Of a stretch of 64,000 nt of DNA, positions 47,942 to 59,512 are shown piece by piece. Each line of letters opens with the position of its first letter. The stretch's first letter is position 1. A program made the translations under genes and the position numbers. The DNA lies in NCBI GenBank assembly GCA_025642065.1, contig JAODUP010000924.1, forward strand, positions 62,001 to 126,000. The letters are read 5' to 3'. The DNA comes from Paralvinella palmiformis (taxonomy: Eukaryota; Annelida; Polychaeta; Terebellida; Alvinellidae). The notes under the pieces are model-generated. The model was not told the DNA's origin and ran no database searches. It worked only from the letters and a program-made list of their open reading frames with translations.

Positions 47942-50900
47942 CATTAGAGTTAATGTTTACTTACATGTATACAAGTTTATGTATTGATTCGAAAGGTGTT
48001 ATAGATTAATGATTTCAACTGATTTAAACACCATGTTAAACACCTGTTCCACTTTATTTATGTGTTTTCAGCAAAGCAAACACGGAACAAGCTGTTTAGG
48101 CAAATAAATGAGTAATATTTGGAGTATTTATTGGAAATCAGTAACAAGCTCAAACTTATGGAAATTTAAAAAAAAAGGGAAAAGCCACCAACAGAATCTT
48201 TAATAACAATGAGAGTGGGTTTTACATTAACTCTGTCCATTGTCTTCAATTGGGGATGCCAATGGAAATCAAGAAAAAACTCTGAAAACCGGATTTACAC
48301 GATTCACAGAAATGATCCAGAACAGGCAGAAAAACTCGGATATCCGTGAAACATTGGCATCCCTGTTCAATCCCGAATTCTGGTGTTTTTTTGTTGTTGA
48401 AGCATTGATGCCCACAAAACAGAATGATCCAACTGTACCAAAGCCTATGGCCAACAGCAAATTTCATAATATGAAAGGTTCTAATCAGACCAACTCTAAT
48501 CCACTCCTCCCCAATCCACATTTTTATATCAGGTCTGCATGAATATAAATAAATCCACAAATCTGTGGAGAAATGGCATCCCCGAGCACTGAAATGCAAG
48601 ATAATTTGTAGTCTAATAATGAAGATTTTACCACATATTTTCCAAAAATCAGTATTCTGTGATGTACTAGATACAGAGGATATGCCTTCATGACATACCC
48701 CCCCCCCTCCTCCCAGATACACATAATAACGTAATTTATTTACCTGCAAAACATAATAACGAAAGGGAAGAAGGAAACATCATTAGTGCTGCCTTTCTTA
48801 ATGATCTTCCAACACACAGGGCTGAAATAATTAACAAAAGTAAGCCATTAAATCACATTAATGTAAAGGTTAGAATTTTGACGCAAATCCACAAATCGAT
48901 TCGCGAAAGTTTTTGTTGCGCGAATCACTGTTGATTCGCACAAAATTCACCGATTAGTCAGGATAAACTACATAAAACTCTCAGTCACAGATGGCTGTAC
49001 ATGATAATTACTTTATTATCAACATGGTCATTCGGGTAAGCTTCACAGAAAATAATAATAATTACAGTTTCTACACTTATAGATATAATTACAGGATTTC
49101 TTGAAGCGTGAACAAACCACAACCAGTTAATGTTTTCTGTGTGCTTATTGCAGTAATCTAAATATAGACTGATAATTATAGCCAAATGTGGCCTGTTTCT
49201 AATTCTGTGTGACTCATTGAATGTTTTAGGAATGCTACCAACAGTCATATGAATGGTAATTCAGACTTAAAACATTTCTTCCTGACAGAACATCCATTAA
49301 AAGCAGAAATACTAAAATAAACAGTACATGGTTGGAAAACAAAGACTGGCTTTCGTCGCAATTCATCTCCAGAAGCTAAAACTTTATTACAAACATCACG
49401 TAATAATGTCTGACAGGCAGGACATCGTCTTCGATCTATCACATTGAGATGTAACTGATTTCTGATGTTTATTATTTTAATGCTGAACAACCACCATAAA
49501 CACCATACGGACATGTATTGCATTTGGTAGCTTTCTTCACTGTAAACCTCTTAGATCCCCGTTGCCCATGCTTCTGGGATATTTCCCTAGAGTCACCCTT
49601 TGGGAATATATCTCCGTAATGATAAGTACCAGACATGGGGTCAATTCAATCCCGGAATTGGAATTGATTATTTAAAAAAAAATGGAACTGGAAAATTGGG
49701 AATTAGAATTGAAGTTTGCTACAAAAAAATTTAATCCACAAATTAATTTACTATTTCATTTTTAATTCAGAAATATTTCTTCTGTGACAATCCTACTTTG
49801 AATATAAACTACTCAGAGTAGGTATTCCGAATAGGTACTTGGAGTATGTACTCAAAGTACCTACTCCAATCAGTGATTGGCATAAGAAAAATGGAACTGA
49901 TAAATTTGAGGTGGAATTGAAATTGATGAAATGGAATTGATCCCATGTCTGATAAGCACAGAGACTAAACAAAACATTTGGTCATTCATTTACAAAAGAG
50001 AACTGTTTTTTTCACATTGTTTCAAGTATTACTTATCTGATCAAAGAATGTAACATGTAAGATAATTAGGTGATCACTGGTGTCATTCCACCTCCAAAAA
50101 TGTGCAACATGTGTAATTAAATGCAAGATTATCACGGAATTGCAGCCGAACTGAAACAGACAACAGAATCTGGCAGTTTTATGTTTTATGCAGACAGGAT
50201 GTTTCAAGAGTTGTGCTGACATTTCCAGCAACACAAAGTTGATATGTACAGAACCAAGATTTGAAACTTATAAAATATTCCAAACAGACATCAGCGCAGA
50301 CTACTATATGGATGTCCTGCCCATGTGAAACTTTGTCATTTTGGAATGTGTATTATATGGCAGTGGTTCAGCATTACAGGCAATTAAAAAGTTACAGACG
50401 AGAGACAAATGGTACCTGATCTGGGCAAATGGTCAGGCAGCTATTTCATATGCTTACAAAAATAGAAAAACAATTCACCATTTTTACTATGCTCAATAGG
50501 CTCTAAGGTCCAGCAAAAAACTGTTCAAGTCAAGCCCTAAATTTGATTTATGCATGTGGTAATAGTTTGTAACAAACGTGTTGACTGACTCTCTCTCTCT
50601 CTCTCTCTCACTCTGTCTGTATGTACACATGCAAAATGAAAATATCTTCATTACACACTCATTGATCGTGTTCCTGTGTATTCCATTAATTGTGTTAAGA
50701 CTTTCCTATCTGTTACCGATATTGACTGTTAACAGCTGCTTCATATTTGTCTAGTCTCTCCACTCAATACCACATTATGCACACAATTTGAGCACAATAG
50801 ACCCAGGAAGAGGCTTCTCCATGGCCCCTTCGATAGTAGAGTTCCTCGTAAACTGCTAGGACAGTAGTTCAAAACCCAGACTATGTTCCGAAGGGTGTTT

Positions 50901-52376
50901 TATTTTCATGTCATCTCATTATCATCAAAATGCACACGACTGGCCATAATACAAAGTTTATGTTTTACGTTAGTCCTAAGAGCTAAAACTCTAATAGAGC
51001 TCATTGATGAGTGGACCATCAACTTCATGAAAAAAACAAGAAGCCAACAGACGGATTATATCAGACAATCGACATTCATGCACATCTTATAGACTTACAA
51101 TGAAATAATTAGTGCTGACCATATGAGCAGTTCAGTTTATAAAGATCTGCAAAAAGGATTTATTTCTTGGTATGGCATATTCTAGCTGTAAAAATGCTTT
51201 TCCCAATCAGCCACAAAAGCCAATATTTAATATTTAAAAAAAAACCTATAGTGCCATTTCACGTGTAGTGTTTCCACAACTTTTGCACCCTGACACAAAC
51301 TGTCACCCACCACAACATGTGAGCCTATCATTCTGAGCCAGTCAATCAATACACCACATTTTGAGAAATATCAATTTCAGGCCAATCAACAGTAGGCTAT
51401 AATCGATAGATGTGTCTTCCAGATGGCCGTTTAAACAATCAATAACTTCTTTCAGAGTCTGTTGGATCAATTTTGAATTTATTTCTGAAAATCTGAGTTA
51501 GCGACACAAATCAGTGGCCTGACAAAAGGAGACAAAAGCGTTTTGTAACCCGACATTTCTCATTTCACTGGTGGTAGCAATACATGTGCGTGCATGTGTG
51601 TCTGTGTATGTATAATTTACTGTTCTGTTAACCATAACACATCTTTATGCTTTAAATGTGAGATATAATAATGGAAAAATTCCCAATACCCAGACAACAC
51701 AAACATACAGTGTGATTAATTATCATTATTATTAATATTATTATGACAAGTATTTATATTTTTTAAAGATGACTTATGGGAGACATCTGCATTTCTAATT
51801 AGCAGCGAGTTAAAAATGATGCTTCATTATACATCACAGGAGTAAAATCTTTTTGTAAACGTGTGGCACAAACAAAACTATGAAACCAGGAAATTAAAAC
51901 TGATAGATTTAGACTATGATGATGATTGATGTTTTACGGCCATGTTTTTGCACAAGGTAGGCTAAATGGGCCGAGCGACCTCCAAAGGTAATGAGGCGAA
52001 GCGAAAGACGAAACAGCCTTCAGATATGCCCACGCCGGGATTCGAACACGGGTGGTAGTGATCTGTAGTCCAGCACGCTACCGCTAGACCACGGAGGCTA
52101 CGAATAAGATACAAATATCTAATAACATGTGTTATTATAATGGTTAACAAGAAACTGGAAATCATTACAAAATGTTATCATTACATCAACACTGTTGATG
52201 CGACACAAGTTGCAGTAAAAACAATAATAATAATTATCAATATTAATCATCAAGGGCCTGAAAATAAAGAAAATATTTATAGTTTACCATATAACTTCAA
52301 TCACTTACATGCAAGTTAACCATACTGCAACAGTGCCAACACTGGCCAGGTAACCCACAATCACTTCCCAGGTCAT
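43097..52376 (-). CDS. SLC50A1: SWEET sugar transporter (SLC50A1 type), six exons, one apparent frameshift
   Basis: Bidirectional sugar uniporter of the SWEET/MtN3 family, with seven membrane helices as two three-helix MtN3 repeats. Exons in coding order: 52376-52309, 48821-48744, 47787-47664, 46808-46647, 45353-45233, 43210-43097. The protein is 221 aa once one base in exon 5 is discounted. Landmarks: KIIKKGSTNDVSFFPF; LWLKYGLFKNDDTLIYVNG, then LIYLVIYYA; LGLFCS-like MGLFCSSVTVLSYGSPLAAM; RSTHCMPFTLSFGNF, then WLLYGYLVDDLFIQ; and VPNFLGAVLGAVQLSLF. All introns are GT/AG and phases agree. In exon 5 the start reads AEVLRT in phase 0, as SWEETs require, but RSTHCMPF follows in another frame. 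One extra base in CGCACACAGGAGT (plus 45331-45340) explains this, as an assembly or sequencing error or a real disabling indel. Start: ATG 52374-52376, closely preceded by a five-codon uORF. Confidence 0.92.
44036..44345 (+). mobile_element. 3' end of a decayed LINE
   Basis: In one frame 44041-44193 reads PRVKTHAGTHVFSVAVPTLQ, then LLSEHVKSSNSIVSFYTHLK and TYFFRLAYHS to a stop. This is the pattern at the C-terminus of many non-LTR reverse transcriptase ORFs (R-x-K-T-x-x-G-x-x-x-F-S-V-A-x-P-x-L-W, then S-F-x-x-x-L-K-T-x-L-F). The element ends in GGAGCTATAGAAGTTTTC and an (ATT)n run, a typical LINE tail. It lies in the last SWEET intron. Confidence 0.75.
44526..44645 (+). repeat. About 3.5 copies of a 34-bp tandem repeat
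   Basis: Unit begins TTGATTAATTCCCGTACTTG and ends TTCAGCATGTTC. The later copies read TTAATTAAGTCTTGTACTTG. Last SWEET intron. Confidence 0.8.
45775..46030 (+). repeat. tRNA-like SINE, family E
   Basis: GATGGTGCCTTTTAGTTAGAG and GGGGGTCACAGGTTCTAGAC form a degenerate A/B box pair. The tail carries GCTATGTGCCTATAGTGGC and ends with an (AAT)n run and AAAGCACC. SWEET intron 4. Confidence 0.45.
46181..46308 (+). repeat. 36-bp palindromic minisatellite
   Basis: About 3.5 units of AACAATCCTAAACATGTG, then TTTAGGATTATAGTT. Inside each unit AATCCTAAACA and TGTTTAGGATT are inverted 11-bp arms separated by one or two bases. Copies alternate between CATGTG and CAAGTG, giving a 72-bp higher-order period. 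SWEET intron 4, about 340 bases after exon 4 in transcript order. Confidence 0.9.
46958..47030 (-). repeat. Truncated SINE, family A
   Basis: Only the 3' tail remains (AACGTTTTATGGCCGCTTTT, GTAGGCCAAATGGGCCTCC). SWEET intron 3. Confidence 0.7.
47900..47940. repeat. TA microsatellite
   Basis: Long uninterrupted (TA)n run in SWEET intron 2, about 115 bases upstream of exon 3. Confidence 0.9.
49545..49990 (+). repeat. SINE family B remnant split by a MITE
   Basis: Family B tail sequence (CTTCTGGGATATTTCCCTAG, CACCCTTTGGGAATATATCT) stops at 49629 and resumes at 49952 with AAGCACAGAGACTAAACAAA. The gap is exactly the MITE at 49630-49951. SWEET intron 1. Confidence 0.7.
49630..49951. mobile_element. 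hAT-type MITE, copy 3 (322 bp), nested in a SINE
   Basis: Begins CAGACATGGGGTCAATTC and ends GGAATTGATCCCATGTCTG. Flanking octamers ATAAGTAC (49622-49629) and ATAAGCAC (49952-49959) differ at one base, a clear 8-bp target duplication. It is the longest of three copies and carries an internal repeat of GGTA(C/T)TTGGAGTA-like motifs near 49836-49864. Confidence 0.85.
50580..50613 (+). repeat. CT microsatellite
   Basis: (CT)n run in SWEET intron 1. A degenerate tRNA-like head (AGTAGTTCAAAACCCAG) lies near 50860. The rest of 49991-51913 shows nothing I can support. Confidence 0.85.
51914..52099 (-). repeat. tRNA-derived SINE, family A
   Basis: Well preserved minus-strand copy: GATGTTTTACGGCCATG, GGGCCGAGCGACCTCC, CCGGGATTCGAACACGGG, GCTAGACCACGGAGGC. 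It lies in SWEET intron 1, about 210 bases after exon 1 in transcript order. Confidence 0.85.
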
Positions 52377-52387
52377 AAGCCCTGCAT
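52373..52387 (-). other. Five-codon upstream ORF overlapping the SWEET start codon
   Basis: On the minus strand ATG CAG GGC TTA TGA ends so that its stop overlaps the SWEET ATG as ATGA. If this region is transcribed, the uORF could modulate initiation by termination-reinitiation. The transcription start is not known, so this is a candidate only. Confidence 0.4.
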
Positions 52388-54433
52388 GCAGCACGAGTCC
52401 AGCTTAAGTGTAGAAGGCCTGCTATGGCAGCCTACTAATTAGTCCTTTGATATGTATATTTAGCTTATTCTGTCCCTGTAGAGAGTGATAGCGATGTGGC
52501 CCTCAGAAACTGTCATCTCAGCGTCTTGATCTGATCTGGATACCGTATGAGTAGTGGTACGAGTAGTGGTACAGCGTAGCTGGTAGGCTGGAACAATTAG
52601 GATTGGTTGTAAAGGTTACGAGATATTAGAGAAATGTAAACCTAAAACATAATATTAATCATAACACACACACACACACACACCTCTATGCCATCCTAGT
52701 ACAACTGGGCAATTGTGACAAATGATTTCCATGATAAACATGTGTTCATAACAATGGCTATAGACAGACCAGCTGTTTAAGCATGACATACTCTATTTAT
52801 ATTGAGCATAAAGTTCAAAATGCTGGCTTTTCATCTCCTAAATGGGTCCACTGGCTGTTTTTCTATTATGTTGTCAGCTTTATCTGATTGATAGTGATGA
52901 TGATGATAATGGTAATGATGAAGGCTTAAAATCAATATACCCAAATCTACTCATGCCTCACTTCGCTTCACCAACATATATGTATTGTATTTGTATGTTT
53001 TGATCCATCTGGGTATATGCATTTAATGCATTTGGGGCAAAATAAAATATTATTTAAATCAATATACCAAAATCTAGTGGTGCAAAATAACAAAAACAGA
53101 TCAACTTTTGCAAGTACAGCTATTGTACAATATCAGCTGTGACAATAAGAGTTTGAGATTTGGTTACATAAACTAAAAAGGTACAAACACGATCCATGGT
53201 TGGCTTTCTCCACAGCAAAAAAGTATTTCTCCCCTGCCATGGGGGGGGGGAGAGAACACCTTTCAGCTGGGAAGAAATGGCAGAAAGTGGGGAGATATGG
53301 GAAGAAACTACCAGATGTGTTTATTTTAAGGTGCAGCACCATAACAACATGCAAACCATTTGTACATTTGTACTGGAATACAATTAATTATTAATTTATT
53401 CATCTGTTTAACAAAATAGTGTTAAGAAAATTAACAAATATTCAAGATTTAATATGGGTATTCGAAACACCCATATATGTGTTTAAATAATCATCCATCG
53501 CATATGTGAAGACACATCAAATGCAGAAACTAGGCCATGGTCATCCCCCACCTCTTCCCATCAATATTTTGGCACTTCTTATGTAACCGAGTGAAATAAT
53601 TTATTAACCAAACATATAGGTAGTGTATGGGTATATATTGAGACATCTTGGCAATCACTTTTATATATGGAATATTGTGTACATTTGGCCATAGCATAAA
53701 TGGGTCTTTCAGCTATGGAATATTCAAAAATAACTCAGGAATATAGAAGACCAGAAGGAAGCCTGTAATATATATATATATGTTATCGTTAATCTGTATA
53801 ATCAGGTAATATTTATATTACCTGAAATTTTGAACCGAAGCAACTATTCTCCCAATACATTCATCCAATCAAAAAGCAAGATAAACATAACTCTTATCAA
53901 AGGTGTTGTCGAGTCATTTAGTGTCAATGCAGGAGCGGCTACTACCTCAGGAATCTATACATAACCCAGTTATTGTATTTTATTCACAAATAAACAAGCA
54001 TCTGGAGGTTTATAATAACTAATCTACAGATAAAATATCAAATGTCTCACAAAGATTAGGTAAACTTGACTAGTGGTACCAAACCACAACACCGGCATCG
54101 CAAGATGAGAAGTAATACAATTTATTTTGTATCCCGCAGCTGGTGCCAGCATGTGTAAATGGTGCACACTTACACCATAGCTATCTACACTGACTATGTT
54201 ATCATTCCATATATAATGGTAATGTACAATTATTTATAATATGGTTGATATAAGTTAACAGCTGGTTACTTGTTTACCAGGAAAGGAGAAACAGAATTAA
54301 AGCACAATAGGATATCTGTAGCTAAGATCATCTCTAGGAAGGTGTGAAATAAAAAGTGGCATTTATATAGCACCCTATTCAGCTAGAAACTGCTCTAAGA
54401 TGCTTTACAATATTATTATCCCTGACTCAGACC
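52388..54433. other. Upstream flank of the SWEET gene
   Basis: No gene. A CA microsatellite lies at about 52663-52683, a G-run at 53240-53250, and at 54355-54433 a dispersed repeat reading GCATTTATATAGCACC and GATGCTTTACAATATTATTA, which leads directly into the tandem duplication. Confidence 0.5.
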
Positions 54434-55055
54434 TGTTCCAATCCAGCACGTATCTCAACTCCAGAGGAAGCATACAATGGATGCTGCCATTATAGGTGCA
54501 AAGCGTTATTCAAACACAGGCTCTCATTTTTATGGATGAGTGAACCAGTCGCCATAACTAATTGCCCTATCCATGTCAATTCAGCTTGCCTGGGGCCTAA
54601 AGCCTCAAAAACACATATAACTGGATTACCAAAGGCCAGGATCACAAATGCTAGACCCAGCTCAGTCTTCCTGGTTCACAGCACTGGTAGAATGGCCCTG
54701 CCTATGGCAAATTAGTGCACCACAGTTTGAGTTTATTTATTTATATCACCTTAATTTGAGATACAGTACTGTACAGGCAAGGAGCAGTATATTTGTGCTC
54801 TCTCTGAATTGTGTCAAATATTCTGGATCAGATTTGACCAAACGATAAAAATCAGCCTGACTCCTATAACACAAGTTGGCATGGTATTGTTTGTATTATC
54901 AACCTAAGCAGGTTGCACCAGTAATTGCCAATGTCTTATCCAAATGTTCCAATATGGCTGACAATGATTAATTTTAAGTGTTCATCTGTTGGTATTACAC
55001 AAGAATCGTTGTTCAAAAATAAGATATCAAACACACTGAAAGACGGGACCGAAAG

Positions 55056-55110
<55 letters not shown>

Positions 55111-55918
55111 ATAGAGAGAGCATCCAGAATATAAAGGTAGATAAAACCGTTTGAATAATACTGATTGATTTTAACACATGTACAGACACACACACAGTCA
55201 TTAGGATTCAAAACTGTCTGGGATGCTGCGATAACATAATTTAGGCAAGTGATTATATTTAAAGGTTGCCAATTTATTCGGTCATTTTCATATCACGTGT
55301 TGAATTGATACAGCCAACAGCTGTGTATATTTGATGAGATATAATACATGAATAAATATTCATGTTTGTGTATAACTGTATACATATATTCGCTATTAAA
55401 ATATACAGATGTACTTGTATGATACACTTCATCCCAGTGGTTATATTTAATTTAGGTTTAATTAGCACATTAGATCTATATCAATGTAAATTTGTAATCT
55501 TATTTATTGTATTTACTTTTTGTTCTCAAACTCAAAATGCTGGTAGGTTGGGGGAATTGTACAAAATGTGCGTGCCCCCCCCCCATATATATATATATTA
55601 CTGTCCTTTCTATCATTTTTAAGCCATCCACAGTATTCACAAGCTGTCCATTAATTTTGATAGATGCATAATTGGCTGACAAACACACACATGTATGAGG
55701 TGTAATTATATGCAGCAGTACTCTTGCAGTTAAATTAGGTAACTAATCATAATTACTCTATCATCACCAAGCGATAACAACAAATGGTTTACTCATTGTC
55801 TAGAGAAATGTTATATCAAGATGTACGCTGAAACATTTAAGTATTTTTGTTTTCTTGTCTGATTGAGCAAGCAATTGGGATAATCTGCTTTTATTTAAAA
55901 CCACTGGTGTATATATAT

Positions 55919-55965
<47 letters not shown>

Positions 55966-56280
55966 ACACATATATACATAATATTTATATATATGTGTGC
56001 GTATAATGACAATGTTAATATAATTGAAATACCAATTATATTAAAAAAATTAGCATTAGCAAATTGGGGAACCAGTATCAAAGTCTTCCTATTGGTCACT
56101 GTAGCTAACACCATTACCAAAAGAGAAATGTGAAACAGCCCTATTTGATACTGGGCAGCAAGTTTTTGTAGATAAATAAGCAAATACACAGGCTTCCTTG
56201 TTATTTCTTAGTTAAAGCCATCAGCTTTGTGGAAATAACAGAAAAGATAATAAATAAAATGGCTCAAATGGTACTTTATT
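54434..56280. repeat. 1847-bp tandem duplication, copy 1
   Basis: Starts TGTTCCAATCCAGCACGTAT and recurs at 56281 in the same orientation with a constant 1847-bp offset. The copies are almost identical. Differences are one-base indels (GATAAAACCG against GATAAAAACCG near 55143/56990), a few substitutions (TTCAAAACTG against TTCAAACCTG) and microsatellite lengths. Copy 1 continues leftwards into a repeat that copy 2 lacks, so the breakpoint is inside that repeat. It contains (TA)n(TG)n runs, a C9-type run at about 55576 and no gene. Confidence 0.95.
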
Positions 56281-56902
56281 TGTTCCAATCCAGCACGTAT
56301 CTCAACTCCAGAGGAAGCATACAATGGATGCTGCCATTATAGGTGCAAAGCGTTATTCAAACACAGGCTCTCATTTTTATGGATGAGTGAACCAGTCGCC
56401 ATAACTAATTGCCCTATCCATGTCAATTCAGCTTGCCTGGGGCCTAAAGCCTCAAAAACACATATAACTGGATTACCAAAGGCCAGGATCACAAATGCTA
56501 GACCCAGCTCAGTCTTCCTGGTTCACAGCACTGGTAGAATGGCCCTGCCTATGGCAAATTAGTGCACCACAGTTTGAGTTTATTTATTTATATCACCTTA
56601 ATTTGAGATACAGTACTGTACAGGCAAGGAGCAGTATATTTGTGCTCTCTCTGAATTGTGTCAAATATTCTGGATCAGATTTGACCAAACGATAAAAATC
56701 AGCCTGACTCCTATAACACAAGTTGGCATGGTATTGTTTGTATTATCAACCTAAGCAGGTTGCACCAGTAATTGCCAATGTCTTATCCAAATGTTCCAAT
56801 ATGGCTGACAATGATTAATTTTAAGTGTTCATCTGTTGGTATTACACAAGAATCGTTGTTCAAAAATAAGATATCAAACACACTGAAAGACGGGACCGAA
56901 AG

Positions 56903-56953
<51 letters not shown>

Positions 56954-57757
56954 ATAGAGAGAGCATCCAGAATATAAAGGTAGATAAAAACCGTTTGAAT
57001 AATACTGATTGATTTTAACACATGTACAGACACACACACAGTCATTAGGATTCAAACCTGTCTGGGATGCTGCGATAACATAATTTAGGCAAGTGATTAT
57101 ATTTAAAGGTTGCCAATTTATTCGGTCATTTTCATATCACGTGTTGAATTGATACAGCCAACAGCTGTGTATATTTGATGAGATATAATACATGAATAAA
57201 TATTCATGTTTGTGTATAACTGTATACATATATTCGCTATTAAAATATACAGATGTACTTGTATGATACACTTCATCCCAGTGGTTATATTTAATTTAGG
57301 TTTAATTAGCACATTAGATCTATATCAATGTAAATTTGTAATCTTATTTATTGTATTTACTTTTTGTTCTCAAACTCAAAATGCTGGTAGGTTGGGGGAA
57401 TTGTACAAAATGTGCGTGCCCCCCCCCCATATATATATATATTACTGTCCTTTCTATCATTTTTAAGCCATCCACAGTATTCACAAGCTGTCCATTAATT
57501 TTGATAGATGCATAATTGGCTGACAAACACACACATGTATGAGGTGTAATTATATGCAGCAGTACTCTTGCAGTTAAATTAGGTAACTAATCATAATTAC
57601 TCTATCATCACCAAGCGATAACAACAAATGGTTTACTCATTGTCTAGAGAAATGTTATATCAAGATGTACGCTGAAACATTTAAGTATTTTTGTTTTCTT
57701 GTCTGATTGAGCAAGCAATTGGGATAATCTGCTTTTATTTAAAACCACTGGTGTATA

Positions 57758-57815
<58 letters not shown>

Positions 57816-58125
57816 TATATACATAATATTTATATATATGTGTGTGTATAATGACAATGTTAATATAATTGAAATACCAATTATATTAAAAAAATTAGCA
57901 TTAGCAAATTGGGGAACCAGTATCAAAGTCTTCCTATTGGTCACTGTAGCTAACACCATTACCAAAAGAGAAATGTGAAACAGCCCTATTTGATACTGGG
58001 CAGCAAGTTTTTGTAGATAAATAAGCAAATACACAGGCTTCCTTGTTATTTCTTAGTTAAAGCCATCAGCTTTGTGGAAATAACAGAAAAGATAATAAAT
58101 AAAATGGCTCAAATGGTACTTATTT
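56281..58125. repeat. 1847-bp tandem duplication, copy 2
   Basis: Second, head-to-tail unit. It ends AAATGGTACTTATTTTTT, where unique sequence begins. The same open frames recur in both copies on both strands; they are short, partly microsatellite-encoded and not genes. Confidence 0.95.
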
Positions 58126-59135
58126 TTTGTAGCCGACTACTCCAAATGATTTATATAGTTTATAATTTACTCCTTTACCACAAGTTATAAATTTAAAAGA
58201 TAACCTTGCTGGATGAAAAACTCCTACTACAGTGCTACGGCCAGGATTCGAACATCCAACCTATGATTAAAAGCTTAGTGTAACACACACACACATACAC
58301 ACTCATTAATATATAATTTCACTTTACCCATTTGGGGCTAATTTTTTAGTGATGTTTAGTGATTGGTGATTCATCTGACACACCTGATATAATAAAGGTA
58401 TAAATAAGCTTATAAAATTTTATGTCCCCACAAAATGTCAAATGAAATGCTATCAAAACAGCCCAAGTCCTATTGTATATATCAATTGAGCTATATTACA
58501 TATGGTAGGTATGTGGATCTCTTCCTGATCAGTTCCAGCCATTTTGTCAGCCTTTTCAATAGCAGCTGACGTCCGACACTACACGTCGTCTATTTTACAG
58601 TCCCCCATCGCCTATTTTATCAACAGAAATTTTTGTTTTGGCAAAAGTGGCCTAGAATACACCAAATACTCCATTTCTGTAACTTTTTTAGGGGAGAGCC
58701 CCTACCCCCCCTTGAATGGGGAAGTGCCACTACTGTGTTAGTATGACTACCACTACCCCACGGCAAGCCCTTAACTACCCCCCCCCCACCCCATACCTCC
58801 CTCCAGTGACGGCGCTGCAATGACATCCCTAGGTTTTTACAGAACACCACATGTAAACTGCTGCCTACTTTTTGTAAGGGGGATGTCTGCTCTATTCCAT
58901 ACATCCAGCAGTCCTGTCTGGCTCCACCACACAGACTATAGAGGGTATCCTTACTATATCACTTGCATCCTTTGCCCTCCAAGCCACAAAAGCAGCAATA
59001 AAGTACTATGAAGGAGGTTCTCAGAGAAACGTTTGAGGGAGTGACTGCTGTGCTTGAAAATTTGTTGTCCACTTGAACAAAATACATTTTAAGGATGGTT
59101 TGGGTGACCACTGGGGCTTTTCTTGATGCAACGTT
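58126..59135. other. Intergenic sequence
   Basis: No gene supported. A minus-strand tRNA-like fragment (GTTGGATGTTCGAATCCTGG) lies at about 58205-58275, and C-rich runs near 58707 and 58775. Several short frames here are artefacts of low-complexity sequence. Confidence 0.45.
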
Positions 59136-59330
59136 TTGACTCCACTGGAAGAGGCCACAGACTAAATGCAGGGACAGAATGTTGTCACATTCAGTCATGT
59201 GGTGCCATGTGTGATTGGACTTTTCTTGATGATCATAAACTGCCTTGTAGACTCATTCCCCAGTACAGAGATAATCACATTCAAGTGTTGTTTCATATAT
59301 GTGGCGTGATTATTCAGCATTTATTCCACG

Positions 59331-59512
59331 CCTCTGTGGTCAAGTTGGTAGCGCAATGGACCACAGATCACTACTAACTGAGTTCAGATCTCGGCAGGAC
59401 ATATCTAAAGGGTGTTTCATCTTTGACTTTATCTCATTATCTTTGAAGGTCGCTCGGCCCATTTAGCCTACCATGTGCACAAAAGTGGCCGTAAAACACC
59501 AATCATCATCAT
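59331..59512 (+). repeat. tRNA-derived SINE, family A
   Basis: CGCCTCTGTGGTCAAGTTGG head, GAGTTCAGATCTCGG (decayed B box), GTCGCTCGGCCCATTTAGCC and GTGGCCGTAAAACACCAATC tail. Only a weak TTCAGCA direct repeat flanks it. It interrupts the hAT-like region. Confidence 0.75.

Noticed and set aside
48240..48749. 100- and 167-codon open frames on opposite strands
   Set aside because: They overlap each other inside SWEET intron 2, include a poly-C run and show no domain. The repeated GGGATGCCAATG/CATTGGCATCCC hints at a small inverted-repeat element, but its borders are not clear enough to call.
54648..57978. Paired open frames repeated at a 1847-bp offset
   Set aside because: The repetition comes from the tandem duplication, not from gene copies. 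The frames are partly encoded by (TA)n and (TG)n and have no conserved domain.
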